NCBI RefSeq assembly: GCF_001729745.1
Contig: NZ_CP017186.1
Span: 3,906,001-3,970,000, forward strand
Origin: Enterobacter hormaechei subsp. hoffmannii
Lineage (GTDB): Bacteria; Pseudomonadota; Gammaproteobacteria; Enterobacterales; Enterobacteriaceae
Direction: 5' to 3'
DNA: 64,000 nt
Part shown: one piece after another, positions 40,020 through 50,433 of the stretch
Layout: each line of letters opens with the position of its first letter
Position numbering within the stretch: position 1 is the stretch's first letter
The notes under the pieces: model-generated
Told to the model about the DNA's origin: nothing
Databases searched by the model: none
Seen by the model: the letters and a program-made list of their open reading frames with translations, nothing else
Translations under genes and position numbers: made by a program

Positions 40020-40537
40020 GGTTCACCTACTGAAGTGTGTTTACTGTCCGGCGGGGTTTTTAGCCCGGCCTCAACGAAATCTGCCATTTGCATCAACATC
40101 ATACGCAGCGCTTTCGGCATCTGCTCCAGCTCAATGGCATCCATTAAATTTTTGACGTACAGACCGAGCTCCGTGTCGCCTTCAATCACCAGACGACGCT
40201 GGAAGAAAAGGGTGTCCGGATCCTGTTTGCGCGCGGCGATCATCAGCAGATCGCTGGCATCCGCGCTAAAGCTGACATCCGCCTCGGCGGTTTCACGGAC
40301 GATAAGCCGATCGTTCTCTACGGAAGTAAACCAGCGCAACCCGATATCGCGTACTTCAATCTTTAACCAGCGGCCTTCCAGAAACTCAAGCTCACCGTCC
40401 TGTAGCGCCTGGCGGAACTGCCAGCTCAGTACCTGTTCCAGCACCTGGCGTTTAAGCGCGAACGGCGCCAGTTTTACCGGCACGCTCAGCATTGATGGGC
40501 CAAATTGTACGAGACGTGAACGCAGTTTATCCAGCAC
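40013..40537 (-). CDS. ubiT: Anaerobic ubiquinone biosynthesis accessory factor UbiT (SCP2 domain)
   Basis: 174 residues, formerly YhbT. A SCP2 lipid-binding domain (about 45-145) that in E. coli binds polyprenyl intermediates and supports O2-independent ubiquinone synthesis with UbiU and UbiV. It is divergent from ubiUV across a 221-bp gap, so the three genes share a control region; an FNR box would be expected, but I found only half-site matches (ATCAA). Confidence 0.92.
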   Translation of the reverse strand: MLDKLRSRLVQFGPSMLSVPVKLAPFALKRQVLEQVLSWQFRQALQDGELEFLEGRWLKIEVRDIGLRWFTSVENDRLIVRETAEADVSFSADASDLLMIAARKQDPDTLFFQRRLVIEGDTELGLYVKNLMDAIELEQMPKALRMMLMQMADFVEAGLKTPPDSKHTSVGEPC

Positions 40538-40758
40538 GAGCTTTACTCCCTGATAGCTATAGTCCTGCTATTTTGCCATATCCCGACAAGAAGATAGCGG
40601 CGTAAATCAACAAACCGTTGTCCGGTATACCTCATTATTGGTGCCATCAATACGCCATTAGCTGCCTTAAATCAAAAATTGTCGCGTATGGGTTAATTAA
40701 AATCCCAGCTCGTTAACATTTTTTACGATCCCTGCGATCGACAACATCGGGATAAATT

Positions 40759-41754
40759 ATGGAGCTGCTCTGCCCTGCCGGAAACCTTCCGGCGCTTAAG
40801 GCGGCCATCGAAAATGGGGCCGATGCGGTCTATATCGGGCTGAAAGATGATACCAATGCCCGCCATTTTGCGGGTCTTAACTTTACGGAGAAAAAGCTTC
40901 AGGAAGCCGTTAACTTCGTTCACCAGCACCGGCGAAAACTGCACATCGCCATCAATACCTTTGCCCATCCTGATGGCTACGCCCGCTGGCAGCGCGCCGT
41001 GGATATGGCGGCCCAGCTGGGCGCCGATGCGTTGATCCTGGCCGACCTCGCTATGCTTGAGTATGCGGCAGAACGTTATCCGCATATTGAGCGCCACGTC
41101 TCTGTTCAGGCATCGGCCACCAATGAAGAGGCCGTGCGTTTTTATCATCGACACTTTGACGTGGCTCGCGTGGTGCTGCCGCGCGTGCTCTCTATTCATC
41201 AGGTTAAGCAACTGGCGCGCGTCACGCCAGTGCCGCTGGAGGTTTTTGCCTTCGGCAGCCTGTGCATCATGGCCGAAGGCCGCTGCTATCTTTCTTCCTA
41301 TCTTACCGGGGAATCGCCAAATACCGTCGGTGCCTGCTCGCCTGCCCGCTTCGTTCGCTGGCAGCAAACGCCGCAGGGGCTGGAGTCGCGCCTGAATAAC
41401 GTGTTAATCGACCGCTATCAGGACGGTGAAAACGCGGGCTACCCGACACTGTGCAAAGGCCGCTATCTGGTGGACGGCGAGCGCTACCACGCGCTGGAGG
41501 AGCCCACCAGCCTCAACACGCTGGAGCTGCTGCCGGAACTGCTGGCCGCCAACATTGCCTCGGTGAAAATCGAAGGCCGCCAGCGTAGCCCGGCCTACGT
41601 GAGCCAGGTGGCGAAGGTGTGGCGTCAGGCCATCGACCGCTGCATGGCGGACCCGCAAAACTACGCCCCGCAGGCGGCCTGGATGGAGACGCTCGGCGCG
41701 ATGTCCGAAGGCACGCAAACCACGCTCGGCGCGTATCACCGTAAATGGCAGTGA
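40759..41754 (+). CDS. ubiU: O2-independent ubiquinone hydroxylation protein UbiU
   Basis: 331 residues. Peptidase U32-family protein with the signature EVFAFGSLCIMAEGRCYLSS around residues 165-185, containing cluster-ligand cysteines; further cysteines occur in TVGACSPARF and PTLCKGRYL. UbiU and UbiV form a [4Fe-4S]-containing heterodimer that hydroxylates the ubiquinone ring with prephenate as oxygen donor under anaerobic conditions. Followed 7 bp later by ubiV. Confidence 0.94.
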   Translation: MELLCPAGNLPALKAAIENGADAVYIGLKDDTNARHFAGLNFTEKKLQEAVNFVHQHRRKLHIAINTFAHPDGYARWQRAVDMAAQLGADALILADLAMLEYAAERYPHIERHVSVQASATNEEAVRFYHRHFDVARVVLPRVLSIHQVKQLARVTPVPLEVFAFGSLCIMAEGRCYLSSYLTGESPNTVGACSPARFVRWQQTPQGLESRLNNVLIDRYQDGENAGYPTLCKGRYLVDGERYHALEEPTSLNTLELLPELLAANIASVKIEGRQRSPAYVSQVAKVWRQAIDRCMADPQNYAPQAAWMETLGAMSEGTQTTLGAYHRKWQ

Positions 41755-41761
41755 GATAATC

Positions 41762-42640
41762 ATGAAATATTCATTAGGGCCGGTGCTTTACTACTGGCCA
41801 AAAGAGACGCTGGAAGATTTTTACCAGCAGGCGGCTAACAGCAGCGCCGATGTGATTTACCTCGGCGAAGCGGTGTGCAGCAAGCGCCGCGCCACCAAAG
41901 TGGGCGACTGGCTGGATATGGCGAAAAGCCTGGCCGGCAGCGGCAAGCAGGTGGTGCTCTCGACGCTGGCGCTGGTGCAGGCGTCCTCTGAACTGGGCGA
42001 GCTGAAGCGCTACGTCGAAAACGGTGAGTTCCTGCTGGAGGCGAGCGACCTGGGCGTGGTGAACATGTGCGCCGAGCGTAAGCTGCCGTTTGTCGCCGGA
42101 CATGCGCTGAACGGCTATAACGCGATGACCTTGCGCCTGCTGCTCAAACAGGGGATGACACGCTGGTGCATGCCGGTTGAGCTCTCCCGCGACTGGCTGG
42201 TCAACCTGCTAAATCAGTGTGACGAGCTGGGCATTCGCAATCAGTTTGAAGTCGAAGTGCTGAGCTACGGCCATCTGCCGCTGGCCTACTCTGCCCGCTG
42301 CTTCACCGCGCGTTCCGAAGATCGCCCGAAAGACGAGTGTGAAACCTGCTGCATTAAGTACCCGAACGGACGCAGCATGCTGTCGCAGGAGAATCAGCAG
42401 GTGTTTGTCCTCAACGGCATTCAGACTATGAGCGGTTACGTCTATAACCTCGGCAACGAGCTGGCGTCAATGCATGGGCTGGTGGATATGGTGCGTCTTT
42501 CGCCGCTCGATACCGGCGTGTTCGCCATGCTGGACGCCTTCCGCGCCAACGAAAACGGCGCCTCGCCGCTGCCGCTGACGGCAAACAGCGACTGCAACGG
42601 TTACTGGAAACGTCTCGCCGGGCTGGAATTGCAGGGGTAA
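41762..42640 (+). CDS. ubiV: O2-independent ubiquinone hydroxylation protein UbiV
   Basis: 292 residues. U32-family partner of UbiU; the four cluster cysteines are visible in the N-terminal EAVCSKRR (near residue 39), the SARCFTARSEDRPKDECETCC stretch (about 175-200) and nearby. Together the pair allows ubiquinone synthesis without oxygen. Co-transcribed with ubiU (7-bp gap). Confidence 0.94.
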   Translation: MKYSLGPVLYYWPKETLEDFYQQAANSSADVIYLGEAVCSKRRATKVGDWLDMAKSLAGSGKQVVLSTLALVQASSELGELKRYVENGEFLLEASDLGVVNMCAERKLPFVAGHALNGYNAMTLRLLLKQGMTRWCMPVELSRDWLVNLLNQCDELGIRNQFEVEVLSYGHLPLAYSARCFTARSEDRPKDECETCCIKYPNGRSMLSQENQQVFVLNGIQTMSGYVYNLGNELASMHGLVDMVRLSPLDTGVFAMLDAFRANENGASPLPLTANSDCNGYWKRLAGLELQG

Positions 42641-42643
42641 AAA

Positions 42644-42714
42644 AGCTCACTTTGTTAACAACGGTTATCATTTTTTAATGCAGTATTAAAGATTGACCGT
42701 CGACAAAGTGAGCT
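42644..42714 (+). promoter_or_regulatory. Large stem-loop directly in front of yhbW
   Basis: AGCTCACTTTGT (42644-42655) and ACAAAGTGAGCT (42703-42714) form a perfect 12-bp inverted repeat around 47 bases, with an inner CGGT/ACCG pair. The right arm covers the place of the yhbW ribosome site (ATG at 42718), so the structure could hide it in mRNA, or the arms could be protein operators. Confidence 0.6.
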
Positions 42715-42717
42715 GTT

Positions 42718-43725
42718 ATGACTGACAAAACCATTCCGTTTTCGGTGCTGGATCTGGCACCGATTCCACAAGGCTCCTCGGCAAGAGAAGCCTTTTCGCA
42801 CTCTCTGGATCTGGCTCAGCTTGCCGAAAAACGTGGCTATCACCGCTACTGGCTGGCGGAGCACCATAATATGGTGGGCATCGCCAGCGCCGCCACCTCA
42901 GTACTGATTGGCTATCTGGCGGCGAATACCACTACTTTGCACCTTGGCTCCGGTGGCGTGATGCTGCCGAACCATGCCCCGCTGGTGATTGCCGAGCAGT
43001 TTGGCACCCTGAATACACTCTACCCCGGTCGCATTGATTTGGGTCTTGGCCGCGCGCCGGGCAGCGACCAGCCGACCATGCGCGCCCTGCGTCGCCATAT
43101 GAGCGGCGATATCGACAACTTCCCGCGTGATGTAGCGGAGCTGGTAGACTGGTTCGATGCGAGCGATCCTAACCCGCACGTGCGCCCGGTGCCGGGCTAC
43201 GGCGAGAAAATCCCGGTGTGGCTGTTAGGCTCAAGTCTGTACAGCGCACAGCTTGCCGCACAGCTGGGGCTGCCGTTCGCGTTCGCTTCCCACTTCGCAC
43301 CGGATATGCTGCATCAGGCTCTGCATCTCTACCGCACAAACTTCAAGCCTTCCGAGCGTCTTGAGAAGCCGTATGCGATGGTGTGCATCAATATCATTGC
43401 CGCCGACAGCAACCGCGACGCGGAATTCCTGTTTACCTCCATGCAGCAGGCGTTTGTGAAGCTGCGTCGCGGCGAGACGGGCCAGTTGCCACCACCGGTA
43501 GAAAATATGCATCAGCTGTGGTCGGCCTCCGAGCAGTATGGCGTGCAGCAGGCCCTGAGCATGTCGCTGGTGGGTGATAAGGCGAAGGTGCGTCACGGTC
43601 TGGAGGCAGTGCTACGAGAAACGCAGGCGGATGAAATTATGGTCAACGGCCAGATTTTCGATCATCAGGCGCGTTTGCATTCATTTGATCTGGCGATGCA
43701 GGTGAAAGAGGAGTTGGTGGGGTAG
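42718..43725 (+). CDS. yhbW: YhbW, luciferase-like flavin monooxygenase family protein
   Basis: 335 residues. Bacterial luciferase-like TIM barrel (LLM group): [18 protein letters not shown] at the N-terminus, [17 protein letters not shown] near 42-58 and [16 protein letters not shown] near 104-120 are hallmarks. Probably uses reduced flavin; the substrate is unknown. No clear Shine-Dalgarno precedes the ATG because the preceding bases are in the stem-loop described above. REP sequences follow. Confidence 0.88.
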   Translation: MTDKTIPFSVLDLAPIPQGSSAREAFSHSLDLAQLAEKRGYHRYWLAEHHNMVGIASAATSVLIGYLAANTTTLHLGSGGVMLPNHAPLVIAEQFGTLNTLYPGRIDLGLGRAPGSDQPTMRALRRHMSGDIDNFPRDVAELVDWFDASDPNPHVRPVPGYGEKIPVWLLGSSLYSAQLAAQLGLPFAFASHFAPDMLHQALHLYRTNFKPSERLEKPYAMVCINIIAADSNRDAEFLFTSMQQAFVKLRRGETGQLPPPVENMHQLWSASEQYGVQQALSMSLVGDKAKVRHGLEAVLRETQADEIMVNGQIFDHQARLHSFDLAMQVKEELVG

Positions 43726-43731
43726 TTTTTT

Positions 43732-43802
43732 GCCGGATGGCGGCTTCGCCTTATCCGGCCTACGCGATCCCTGTAGGCCCGGTAAGCGTAGCGCCACCGG
43801 GC
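43732..43802. repeat. BIME: two REP units between yhbW and mtr
   Basis: First unit GCCGGAT...ATCCGGC (43732-43759), second unit GCCCGGT...ACCGGGC (43777-43802) followed by a T-rich tail. It sits between converging genes and may end transcription of mtr. Confidence 0.8.
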
Positions 43803-43809
43803 TTTCTGT

Positions 43810-45054
43810 TTACTGATACACAGGCAACAGATTAAAACTCGACAGCATGTGCACCACCGCGTTACCGATACCAAATACCAGGATCAGCGCAATCATCGGT
43901 TTTCCGCCCCAGACGCGGAATTTCGGGCTGCCGAAGCGCTTACGTGATTTACGCGCCAGCAGCGCCGGTACAATCGCCGCCCAGATGGTAGCCGCCAGTC
44001 CTGCATAGCCGATGGCGTACAGGAAACCGTTCGGCCACAGCAGGCCGCCCACAATCGGCGGCAGGAAGGTTAACAGCGCCGTTTTGAAGCGCCCCATCGC
44101 AGAGTCATCAAAACCAAACAGATCTGCCAGGTAGTCAAACAGGCCCAGCGTCACACCGAGAAATGAGCTCGCCACCGCAAAGTTAGAGAAGACCACCAGA
44201 AGCAGATCCAGACTGCGGCTGTTCAGCACGCCACTCAGCGCCTGTACCAGCACATCAATGTTGCCGCCCTTCTGCGCAATGCCGATAAATTCCGGACGCG
44301 GGATGTTACCCATCGTCCCCAGCAGCCAGATCACATACAGCCCCAGCGCCAGCAGCGTGCCGTAAATCAGGCATTTCACGATGGTGCGTGGATCCTTGCC
44401 GTAGTACTTCATCAGGCTCGGTACGTTGCCGTGGTAGCCGAACGACGCCAGACAGAATGGCAACGTCATAAGCAGGTATGGCGTGTAGGAGGTGTTCACT
44501 TCCGCAACGTTAAACAGCGTGGCCGGCGTGACGTGCCCCAGCAGGCTGCCGAAGGTCAGGAAGAAGGTGATGACCTTGGCGCCCAACACGATCGCCGTCA
44601 TGCGGCTGACCGCTTTGGTGCTCATCCAGACGATAAACGCCACGCCCAGCGCGAAGCAGAGACCCGCCAGACGCGCCGGAACGTTCAGCGACATCTCGGA
44701 GAAGGTGTGATGCAGAATCGACCCGCTCGCTGAAATGTACGCGTAGGTCAGGATATAGAGTACAAACGCGATGGACAACCCGTTCACCAGGTTCCAGCCT
44801 TTGCCCAGCAGATCTCGGGTGATGGTGTCGAAGCTGGAGCCAATGCGGTAGTTCAGGTTTGCTTCAAGGATCATCAGCCCGGAATGGAGCATGCAGAACC
44901 AGGTGAAAACCAGCGCCGCCAGCGACCAGAAGAACCACGCACCGGACATAACCACTGGCAGGGAGAACATCCCGGCACCAATAATGGTTCCGCCGATGAT
45001 CACCACGCCGCCAAGCAGCGAAGGTGACGTTTGGGTGGTGGTTAGTGTTGCCAT
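43810..45054 (-). CDS. mtr: High-affinity tryptophan permease Mtr
   Basis: 414 residues with about 11 membrane segments; HAAAP family, beginning [26 protein letters not shown] at residues 13-34 and containing [20 protein letters not shown] near 216-235. It imports L-tryptophan (and indole) with protons. In E. coli mtr is repressed by TrpR and activated by TyrR; matching sites lie upstream (45106-45123 and 45163-45180). Confidence 0.95.
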   Translation of the reverse strand: MATLTTTQTSPSLLGGVVIIGGTIIGAGMFSLPVVMSGAWFFWSLAALVFTWFCMLHSGLMILEANLNYRIGSSFDTITRDLLGKGWNLVNGLSIAFVLYILTYAYISASGSILHHTFSEMSLNVPARLAGLCFALGVAFIVWMSTKAVSRMTAIVLGAKVITFFLTFGSLLGHVTPATLFNVAEVNTSYTPYLLMTLPFCLASFGYHGNVPSLMKYYGKDPRTIVKCLIYGTLLALGLYVIWLLGTMGNIPRPEFIGIAQKGGNIDVLVQALSGVLNSRSLDLLLVVFSNFAVASSFLGVTLGLFDYLADLFGFDDSAMGRFKTALLTFLPPIVGGLLWPNGFLYAIGYAGLAATIWAAIVPALLARKSRKRFGSPKFRVWGGKPMIALILVFGIGNAVVHMLSSFNLLPVYQ

Positions 45055-45105
45055 GCGGCCTTATCTCCAGTCAAAAATGTGGTGTGCATTTTAATGTGAT
45101 GCACT

Positions 45106-45123
45106 GTACCAGTACAAGAGTAC
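45106..45123 (-). promoter_or_regulatory. Predicted TrpR operator of mtr
   Basis: GTACCAGTACAAGAGTAC, a GTAC-bounded imperfect palindrome, lies 52-69 bp before the mtr start codon. It resembles the TrpR operator described at E. coli mtr. Confidence 0.65.
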
Positions 45124-45140
45124 AAAAGGAATAAAAAAAG

Positions 45141-45161
45141 CCCCGATAACAACTATCGGGG
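45141..45161 (-). terminator. deaD terminator
   Basis: CCCCGATA (45141-45148) and TATCGGGG (45154-45161) stem, followed on the minus strand by seven or more T residues. Confidence 0.85.
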
Positions 45162-45162
45162 C

Positions 45163-45180
45163 TGTATATTTTACTTTACG
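45163..45180. promoter_or_regulatory. Possible TyrR box upstream of mtr
   Basis: TGTATATTTTACTTTACG fits TGTAAA-N6-TTTACA with one mismatch per half. It lies about 40 bp further upstream of mtr than the TrpR site, inside the deaD 3' untranslated region. TyrR activates mtr in E. coli. Confidence 0.5.
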
Positions 45181-45196
45181 TCAAAAGCGAAAAGGC

Positions 45197-47092
45197 TTAC
45201 GCGTCACCGAAACGACGACGGCTGGTGCCTTCTTCGCGGCGTGGGCCACGATTTTCACGGCGCTCGCCGGAGAAACGACGAGGTTCGCCAGTGCGACCTT
45301 CGCTACGACCGCCTTCACGACGCTCGCCACCGAAGCTGCGACCACCGCCACGGCGTTCGCCACCGCGGTCAGAGCGAGGCTGTGCATCACCCATCAGTTG
45401 CATGTTCATTGGCTTGTTCAGAATGCGGGTGCGCGTAAAGTGCTGCAGTACTTCGCCCGGCATGCCTTTTGGCAGCTCGATCGTTGAGTGTGAACCGAAC
45501 AGCTTGATGTTACCGATGTAACGGCTGCTGATGTCGCCTTCATTAGCGATCGCGCCAACGATGTGACGAACTTCAACACCATCATCACGGCCCACTTCAA
45601 TGCGATACAGTTCCATTTCGCCAGCGTCACGACGCTCGCGACGTGGACGGTCTTCACCACCACGCTCTGGACGGTCACCGCGTGGACCACGGTCGTTACG
45701 GTCGCCACGACGTTCGAAACGATCGTCACGGTCACGGAACTCACGCTTAGGACGCATCGGTGCATCAGGTGGCACGATCAGGCTACGTTCGCCCTGCGCC
45801 ATTTTCAGCAGTGCTGCGGCCAGGGTTTCCATGTCCAGCTCTTCGCCTTCAGCGACAGGCTGGATCTGGGACAGCAGCGCACGGTACTGATCCAGATCGC
45901 TGCTTTCCAGCTGCTGCTGTACTTTCGCGGCGAATTTTTCCAGACGGCGTTTGCCCAGCAGTTCTGCGTTTGGCAGCTCAGCTTCTGGAATGGTCAGCTT
46001 CATGGTGCGTTCAATGTTACGCAGCAGACGACGCTCGCGGTTCTCAACGAACAGCAGCGCACGGCCCGCACGACCCGCACGACCGGTACGGCCGATACGG
46101 TGAACGTAAGACTCGGAGTCCATTGGGATATCGTAGTTTACAACCAGGCTGATACGCTCAACGTCCAGACCACGTGCTGCCACGTCGGTTGCAATCAGGA
46201 TATCCAGACGACCGTCTTTCAGACGCTCCAGAGTCTGCTCACGCAGCGCCTGGTTCATGTCGCCGTTCAGCGCTGCGCTGTTATAGCCGCTACGCTCCAG
46301 CGCTTCAGCCACTTCCAGGGTCGCGTTTTTGGTACGTACGAAGATAATCGCCGCATCAAAATCTTCCGCTTCCAGGAAACGGACCAGCGCTTCGTTTTTG
46401 CGCATGCCGTATACAGACCAGTAGCTCTGGCTGATGTCCGGGCGAGTGGTCACGCTAGACTGAATACGCACTTCCTGCGGCTCTTTCATGAAGCGGCGGG
46501 TAATGCGACGGATCGCTTCTGGCATGGTTGCAGAGAACAGAGCGGTCTGATGACCTTCCGGGATCTGCGCCATGATGGTTTCAACGTCTTCGATGAAGCC
46601 CATACGCAGCATTTCATCTGCTTCATCCAGTACCAGGCCGCTCAGCTTAGAGAGGTCCAGGGTACCGCGCTTCAGGTGATCCAGCAGACGGCCCGGCGTA
46701 CCGACAACAATCTGTGGGCCCTGGCGCAGGGCGCGTAACTGCACGTCATAACGCTGGCCGCCGTACAGGGCTACCACGTTTACGCCGCGCATATGTTTAG
46801 AGAATTCCGTCATTGCTTCAGCAACCTGAACAGCCAGTTCACGGGTTGGAGCCAGGACGAGGATCTGCGGCGCACGCAGGTCCGGATCAATGTTGTTCAG
46901 CAGCGGCAGCGAGAATGCTGCGGTTTTACCGCTACCGGTCTGGGCCATGCCCAGCACGTCACGACCAGAAAGCAGGTGTGGGATACACTCAGCCTGGATC
47001 GGAGATGGTTTTTCGTAACCCAGATCGTTAAGGGCTTCAAGGATAGGAGCCTTCAGGCCCAGATCTGCAAAAGTGGTTTCGAATTCAGCCAT
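45197..47092 (-). CDS. deaD: Cold-shock DEAD-box RNA helicase DeaD (CsdA)
   Basis: 631 residues. ATP-dependent RNA helicase helping 50S assembly and mRNA unwinding or decay at low temperature. Motifs: AQTGSGKT (I), PTRELAVQ (Ia), DEAD in [12 protein letters not shown] (II), SATMP (III), [11 protein letters not shown] (VI); then a dimerisation region, the RNA-binding DbpA-like domain (about 485-560), and an Arg/Gly-rich tail with repeats of GGERR and related units. The ATG at 47092 follows the E. coli annotation; its best ribosome site, GAGG, lies 12 bases upstream inside the tiny gene yrbN. A TTG at 47101 is closer to that site and cannot be excluded. Confidence 0.95.
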   Translation of the reverse strand: MAEFETTFADLGLKAPILEALNDLGYEKPSPIQAECIPHLLSGRDVLGMAQTGSGKTAAFSLPLLNNIDPDLRAPQILVLAPTRELAVQVAEAMTEFSKHMRGVNVVALYGGQRYDVQLRALRQGPQIVVGTPGRLLDHLKRGTLDLSKLSGLVLDEADEMLRMGFIEDVETIMAQIPEGHQTALFSATMPEAIRRITRRFMKEPQEVRIQSSVTTRPDISQSYWSVYGMRKNEALVRFLEAEDFDAAIIFVRTKNATLEVAEALERSGYNSAALNGDMNQALREQTLERLKDGRLDILIATDVAARGLDVERISLVVNYDIPMDSESYVHRIGRTGRAGRAGRALLFVENRERRLLRNIERTMKLTIPEAELPNAELLGKRRLEKFAAKVQQQLESSDLDQYRALLSQIQPVAEGEELDMETLAAALLKMAQGERSLIVPPDAPMRPKREFRDRDDRFERRGDRNDRGPRGDRPERGGEDRPRRERRDAGEMELYRIEVGRDDGVEVRHIVGAIANEGDISSRYIGNIKLFGSHSTIELPKGMPGEVLQHFTRTRILNKPMNMQLMGDAQPRSDRGGERRGGGRSFGGERREGGRSEGRTGEPRRFSGERRENRGPRREEGTSRRRFGDA

Positions 47093-47165
47093 GTAGTACA
47101 AGTGCCTCGATATTAATGGCGGCCAGTCTACTTAGCTCATCGTGAAAATGATTAGCAATTTTCAT
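47085..47165 (-). CDS. yrbN: Small protein YrbN (26 residues)
   Basis: A short frame, ATG at 47165 to TGA at 47085-47087, encodes [20 protein letters not shown] plus six residues ending in LHG; as I recall E. coli YrbN, this matches it almost exactly. Its stop codon lies 8 bases inside deaD, whose start codon falls in YrbN's penultimate codons. The deaD ribosome site GAGG is within yrbN, so translation of the two is probably coupled. No function is known. Confidence 0.82.
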   Translation of the reverse strand: MKIANHFHDELSRLAAINIEALVLHG

Positions 47166-47272
47166 TGAAAAGTGTGAACCGGCTCAAATTAGGTGTATTG
47201 ACGAACAACAACGCCCTCACCAGTGAAGGTGATGGCAATCAAAAGATTACGGGCTGATGTTTATGTCGTCAG

Positions 47273-48157
47273 CTATTGCTGGTCCGATTCTGCCAGGTCG
47301 TCTTGCTCCTGGCCCAAGAGCGATAATTCCAACAATGCATAACGGTGCTCAACGAAGTTATGTACGTTGTTAGCAACCGCTAATTTGAACAGTGCCGTAG
47401 CGCTGTCCATATCCCCCAGACTTAGGTAGTACTTACCTAAATAGAAGTTGGTTTCACTGAGATGCTCAGCGAGCGAGGTGTTATCCGTTGCGTCCGCCTT
47501 GAGGCGTTCCATCAGCGTTGCTTCGCTAATGTTGCCCAGGTAGAACTCGACAATGTTCCATCCCCACTGTTCCTTGTCCGATTTCTCGAAGCGCTGTTTC
47601 AGTGCTTCTTTGGCCTGCTTCTCATCGAGCTTCTGCTCAACGATGTAAAGCCACAGGCTGCGGAAAGGATCATTAGGATCGTCTTGATAAAACGCCAGCA
47701 GATCATCTTGCGCTAACTTATCACGACCGCCGTAATACAATGCGATACCGCGATTCAAGTGCGCGTAGTTGTAAGTTGGATCAAGCTCAAGTACAGAATC
47801 AAACGCTTCATAGGCAGCATCAAAATTGCCTGCCTGCGTTAAATAAATGCCTAAGTAATTGAATACTTCAGGCATATCAGGTCGAATTGCCAGCGCTTGT
47901 GAAAAATCATTTCGCGCTAATGCCCTCAGACCGAGACTATCATACAACACTCCGCGCTCATATAAAAGCTGTGCGCGTTCGTCATCGGTTAAAGCCCGAC
48001 TGGCAAGTATTTGTTCCATGCGTGCCAGAATCACTTCCTGCTGCAAAGTCGGTTGCAATGGCACTGCGAGGACTTCGCTCTTACGCCAGGCAGAGTTGCT
48101 GCATCCTGCCAGCGTTAAAGCTGTCGCAACGAAACACCAGCGCAAAAAAGGCTTCAT
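47273..48157 (-). other. See nlpI entry (same span)
   Basis: Placeholder for orientation only: the nlpI gene spans 47273 to 48157 on the minus strand and is described in the next entry. Confidence 0.05.
47273..48157 (-). CDS. nlpI: Outer membrane lipoprotein NlpI
   Basis: 294 residues from the ATG at 48157 behind GGGAGTGGGAA; a frame open further upstream adds 36 residues without family support. Lipoprotein signal with C19 in LTLAGC, then several TPR repeats (for example around [19 protein letters not shown] and [20 protein letters not shown]). NlpI is a periplasmic adaptor that delivers the endopeptidase MepS to the protease Prc and organises peptidoglycan enzymes. It follows pnp, as in E. 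coli, and precedes yrbN-deaD. Confidence 0.94.
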   Translation of the reverse strand: MKPFLRWCFVATALTLAGCSNSAWRKSEVLAVPLQPTLQQEVILARMEQILASRALTDDERAQLLYERGVLYDSLGLRALARNDFSQALAIRPDMPEVFNYLGIYLTQAGNFDAAYEAFDSVLELDPTYNYAHLNRGIALYYGGRDKLAQDDLLAFYQDDPNDPFRSLWLYIVEQKLDEKQAKEALKQRFEKSDKEQWGWNIVEFYLGNISEATLMERLKADATDNTSLAEHLSETNFYLGKYYLSLGDMDSATALFKLAVANNVHNFVEHRYALLELSLLGQEQDDLAESDQQ

Positions 48158-48234
48158 TTCCCACTCCCGAAGACAACTATTGGATGAACGTCCTGTCCCC
48201 CGGCGGCTTAACAAGGCGTCCTGCCTGATAATAA

Positions 48235-48256
48235 GCCCTCCGCCTGCGCGGAGGGC
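48235..48256 (-). terminator. Hairpin after pnp
   Basis: GCCCTCCGC-CTGC-GCGGAGGGC; on the minus strand it is followed only by a weak T-rich stretch (TATTAT), so it may be a partial terminator or a 3'-end stabiliser between pnp and nlpI. Confidence 0.6.
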
Positions 48257-48267
48257 AAATGGCAACC

Positions 48268-50406
48268 TTACTCGCCTTGCTGTTCAGCAGCCGGGGCTTC
48301 CGGCGCCGCAGCAGGCTGAGACTGCTCGGTTGCTTCTTTAATGCTCAGACGGATACGGCCCTGGCGGTCAACTTCCAGAACTTTCACCGGTACTTCCTGA
48401 CCCATTTGCAGGTAATCGGTCACTTTCTCAACGCGCTTGTCAGCGATCTGAGAGATATGTACCAGACCTTCTTTACCGCCACCGATGGCAACGAATGCGC
48501 CAAAGTCAACGATACGGGTCACTTTACCATTGTAGATACGGCCCACTTCGATTTCTGCTGTAATCTCTTCGATACGGCGGATAGCATATTTCGCTTTCTC
48601 ACCGTCGGTTGCTGCGATTTTCACAGTACCGTCATCTTCGATTTCGATGGTGGTGCCCGTTTCTTCGGTCAGTGCACGGATAACAGAACCGCCCTTACCG
48701 ATAACATCTTTGATCTTGTCTGGATTGATCTTGATGGTGTGAATACGCGGAGCGAATTCAGAGATATCACCGCGTGGTGCGTTGATAGCCTGTTCCATCA
48801 CGCCCAGAATGTGCAGACGCGCACCTTTAGCCTGGTTCAGAGCAACCTGCATGATCTCTTTGGTGATACCTTCAATTTTGATATCCATCTGCAGGGCAGA
48901 GATACCGTCGCGGGAACCCGCCACTTTGAAGTCCATATCACCCAGGTGGTCTTCGTCACCCAGAATGTCAGACAGAACAACGAAGTTGTCGCCTTCTTTC
49001 ACCAGACCCATTGCGATACCCGCAACGGCGGCTTTGATCGGCACGCCTGCATCCATCAGCGCCAGAGAGGCACCACACACGGAAGCCATGGAAGAAGAAC
49101 CGTTGGATTCAGTGATTTCAGACACGACACGTACGGTGTACGGGAATTTGTCTGCTTCTGGCATTACTGCCAGCACGCCGCGCTTCGCCAGACGACCGTG
49201 ACCAATTTCACGACGCTTCGGTGAGCCAACCATACCGGTCTCGCCCACAGAGTACGGAGGGAAGTTGTAGTGGAACAGGAAGCTGTCAGTGCGCTCGCCC
49301 ATCAGTTCATCGATGTTCTGTGCGTCACGTGCAGTACCCAGGGTAGCGGTAACCAGCGCCTGGGTTTCACCACGGGTGAACAGCGCGGAACCGTGAGTAC
49401 GTGGCAGCACGCCAGTACGCACATCCAGACCACGGATCATGTCCTTTTCACGGCCATCAATACGCGGCTCGCCTGCCAGTACGCGACTACGAACAACGTT
49501 TTTCTCGATAGCGTGCAGGATTTCGCTCAGCTCGTTAGCGTCCAGCGTTTCGTCTTCCGCGATCAGGGTTGCGATGGTTTCATCTTTGATCACGTCAACC
49601 TGAGCATAACGCTCCTGTTTGTCTGTAATGCGATATGCATCGCTCAGACGAGATTCTGCCAGTGCAGCTACGCGTGCGTTCAGCGCGTCGTTTACCGCTT
49701 CTGGCTGCCAGTCCCAACGTGGTTTACCGGCTTCTTTCACCAGGTCGTTGATGTTCTGGATAACAATCTGCTGCTGGTCGTGGCCGAAGACCACTGCGCC
49801 CAGCATCTGGTCTTCACTCAGCAGTTCTGCTTCAGATTCAACCATCAGAACCGCTGCTTCAGTACCGGCAACAACCAGGTCCAGCTTACTCTCTTTCAGC
49901 TCTTCCTGAGTTGGGTTCAGCACGTACTGGTCGTTGATGTAACCGACGCGCGCGGCACCGATTGGGCCATTGAATGGGATACCAGACAGTGACAGGGCAG
50001 CAGACGCACCGATCATCGCTACGATGTCCGGGTTAACCTGTGGATTAACGGAAACAACGGTTGCGATAACCTGCACTTCATTCACGAAACCTTCCGGGAA
50101 CAGCGGACGAACCGGGCGGTCAATCAGACGCGCGATCAGGGTTTCGCCTTCGCTTGGACGGCCTTCACGACGGAAGAAGCCACCCGGGATTTTACCGGCA
50201 GCGTAGGTACGCTCCTGGTAGTTAACGGTCAGTGGGAAGAAGTCCTGACCTGGTTTAGCTTTTTTCTGGCCAACTACGGTAACGAATACAGCAGTGTCAT
50301 CCATGCTTACCATTACGGCAGCAGTAGCCTGACGAGCCATCATGCCGGTTTCCAGCGTGACGGTATGCTGACCATACTGGAATTTACGAACGATCGGATT
50401 CAGCAA
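48268..50406 (-). CDS. pnp: Polynucleotide phosphorylase Pnp
   Basis: 712 residues from a TTG start, as in E. coli. A 3'-5' phosphorolytic exoribonuclease and degradosome component. Two RNase PH domains (about 1-220 and 310-540, the second holding [13 protein letters not shown]), KH domain with [15 protein letters not shown] near 560, and an S1 domain (about 620-690, [18 protein letters not shown]). The last residues are Ala/Pro-rich. A long, structured leader upstream is the known target for RNase III and Pnp autocontrol. Confidence 0.96.
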   Translation of the reverse strand: MLNPIVRKFQYGQHTVTLETGMMARQATAAVMVSMDDTAVFVTVVGQKKAKPGQDFFPLTVNYQERTYAAGKIPGGFFRREGRPSEGETLIARLIDRPVRPLFPEGFVNEVQVIATVVSVNPQVNPDIVAMIGASAALSLSGIPFNGPIGAARVGYINDQYVLNPTQEELKESKLDLVVAGTEAAVLMVESEAELLSEDQMLGAVVFGHDQQQIVIQNINDLVKEAGKPRWDWQPEAVNDALNARVAALAESRLSDAYRITDKQERYAQVDVIKDETIATLIAEDETLDANELSEILHAIEKNVVRSRVLAGEPRIDGREKDMIRGLDVRTGVLPRTHGSALFTRGETQALVTATLGTARDAQNIDELMGERTDSFLFHYNFPPYSVGETGMVGSPKRREIGHGRLAKRGVLAVMPEADKFPYTVRVVSEITESNGSSSMASVCGASLALMDAGVPIKAAVAGIAMGLVKEGDNFVVLSDILGDEDHLGDMDFKVAGSRDGISALQMDIKIEGITKEIMQVALNQAKGARLHILGVMEQAINAPRGDISEFAPRIHTIKINPDKIKDVIGKGGSVIRALTEETGTTIEIEDDGTVKIAATDGEKAKYAIRRIEEITAEIEVGRIYNGKVTRIVDFGAFVAIGGGKEGLVHISQIADKRVEKVTDYLQMGQEVPVKVLEVDRQGRIRLSIKEATEQSQPAAAPEAPAAEQQGE

Positions 50407-50433
50407 AATTCTGTCCTTTCTTAAATGTTTGAA

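Noticed and set aside
40538..40758. Possible FNR box between ubiT and ubiU
   Set aside because: Only half-sites (ATCAA) are present; no TTGAT-N4-ATCAA arrangement could be found by eye.
45563..46738. Open frame of about 391 codons on the plus strand
   Set aside because: Antisense to deaD; composition (many Thr, Val, Phe) is the shadow of Arg/Asp/Glu-rich helicase codons.
48157..48265. Extended N-terminus for nlpI
   Set aside because: The extra 36 residues run through the pnp-nlpI hairpin and would bury the lipoprotein signal; the ATG at 48157 gives a proper lipobox.
48259..49224. Open frame of about 321 codons opposite pnp
   Set aside because: Shadow of pnp; Phe/His-rich and without motifs.
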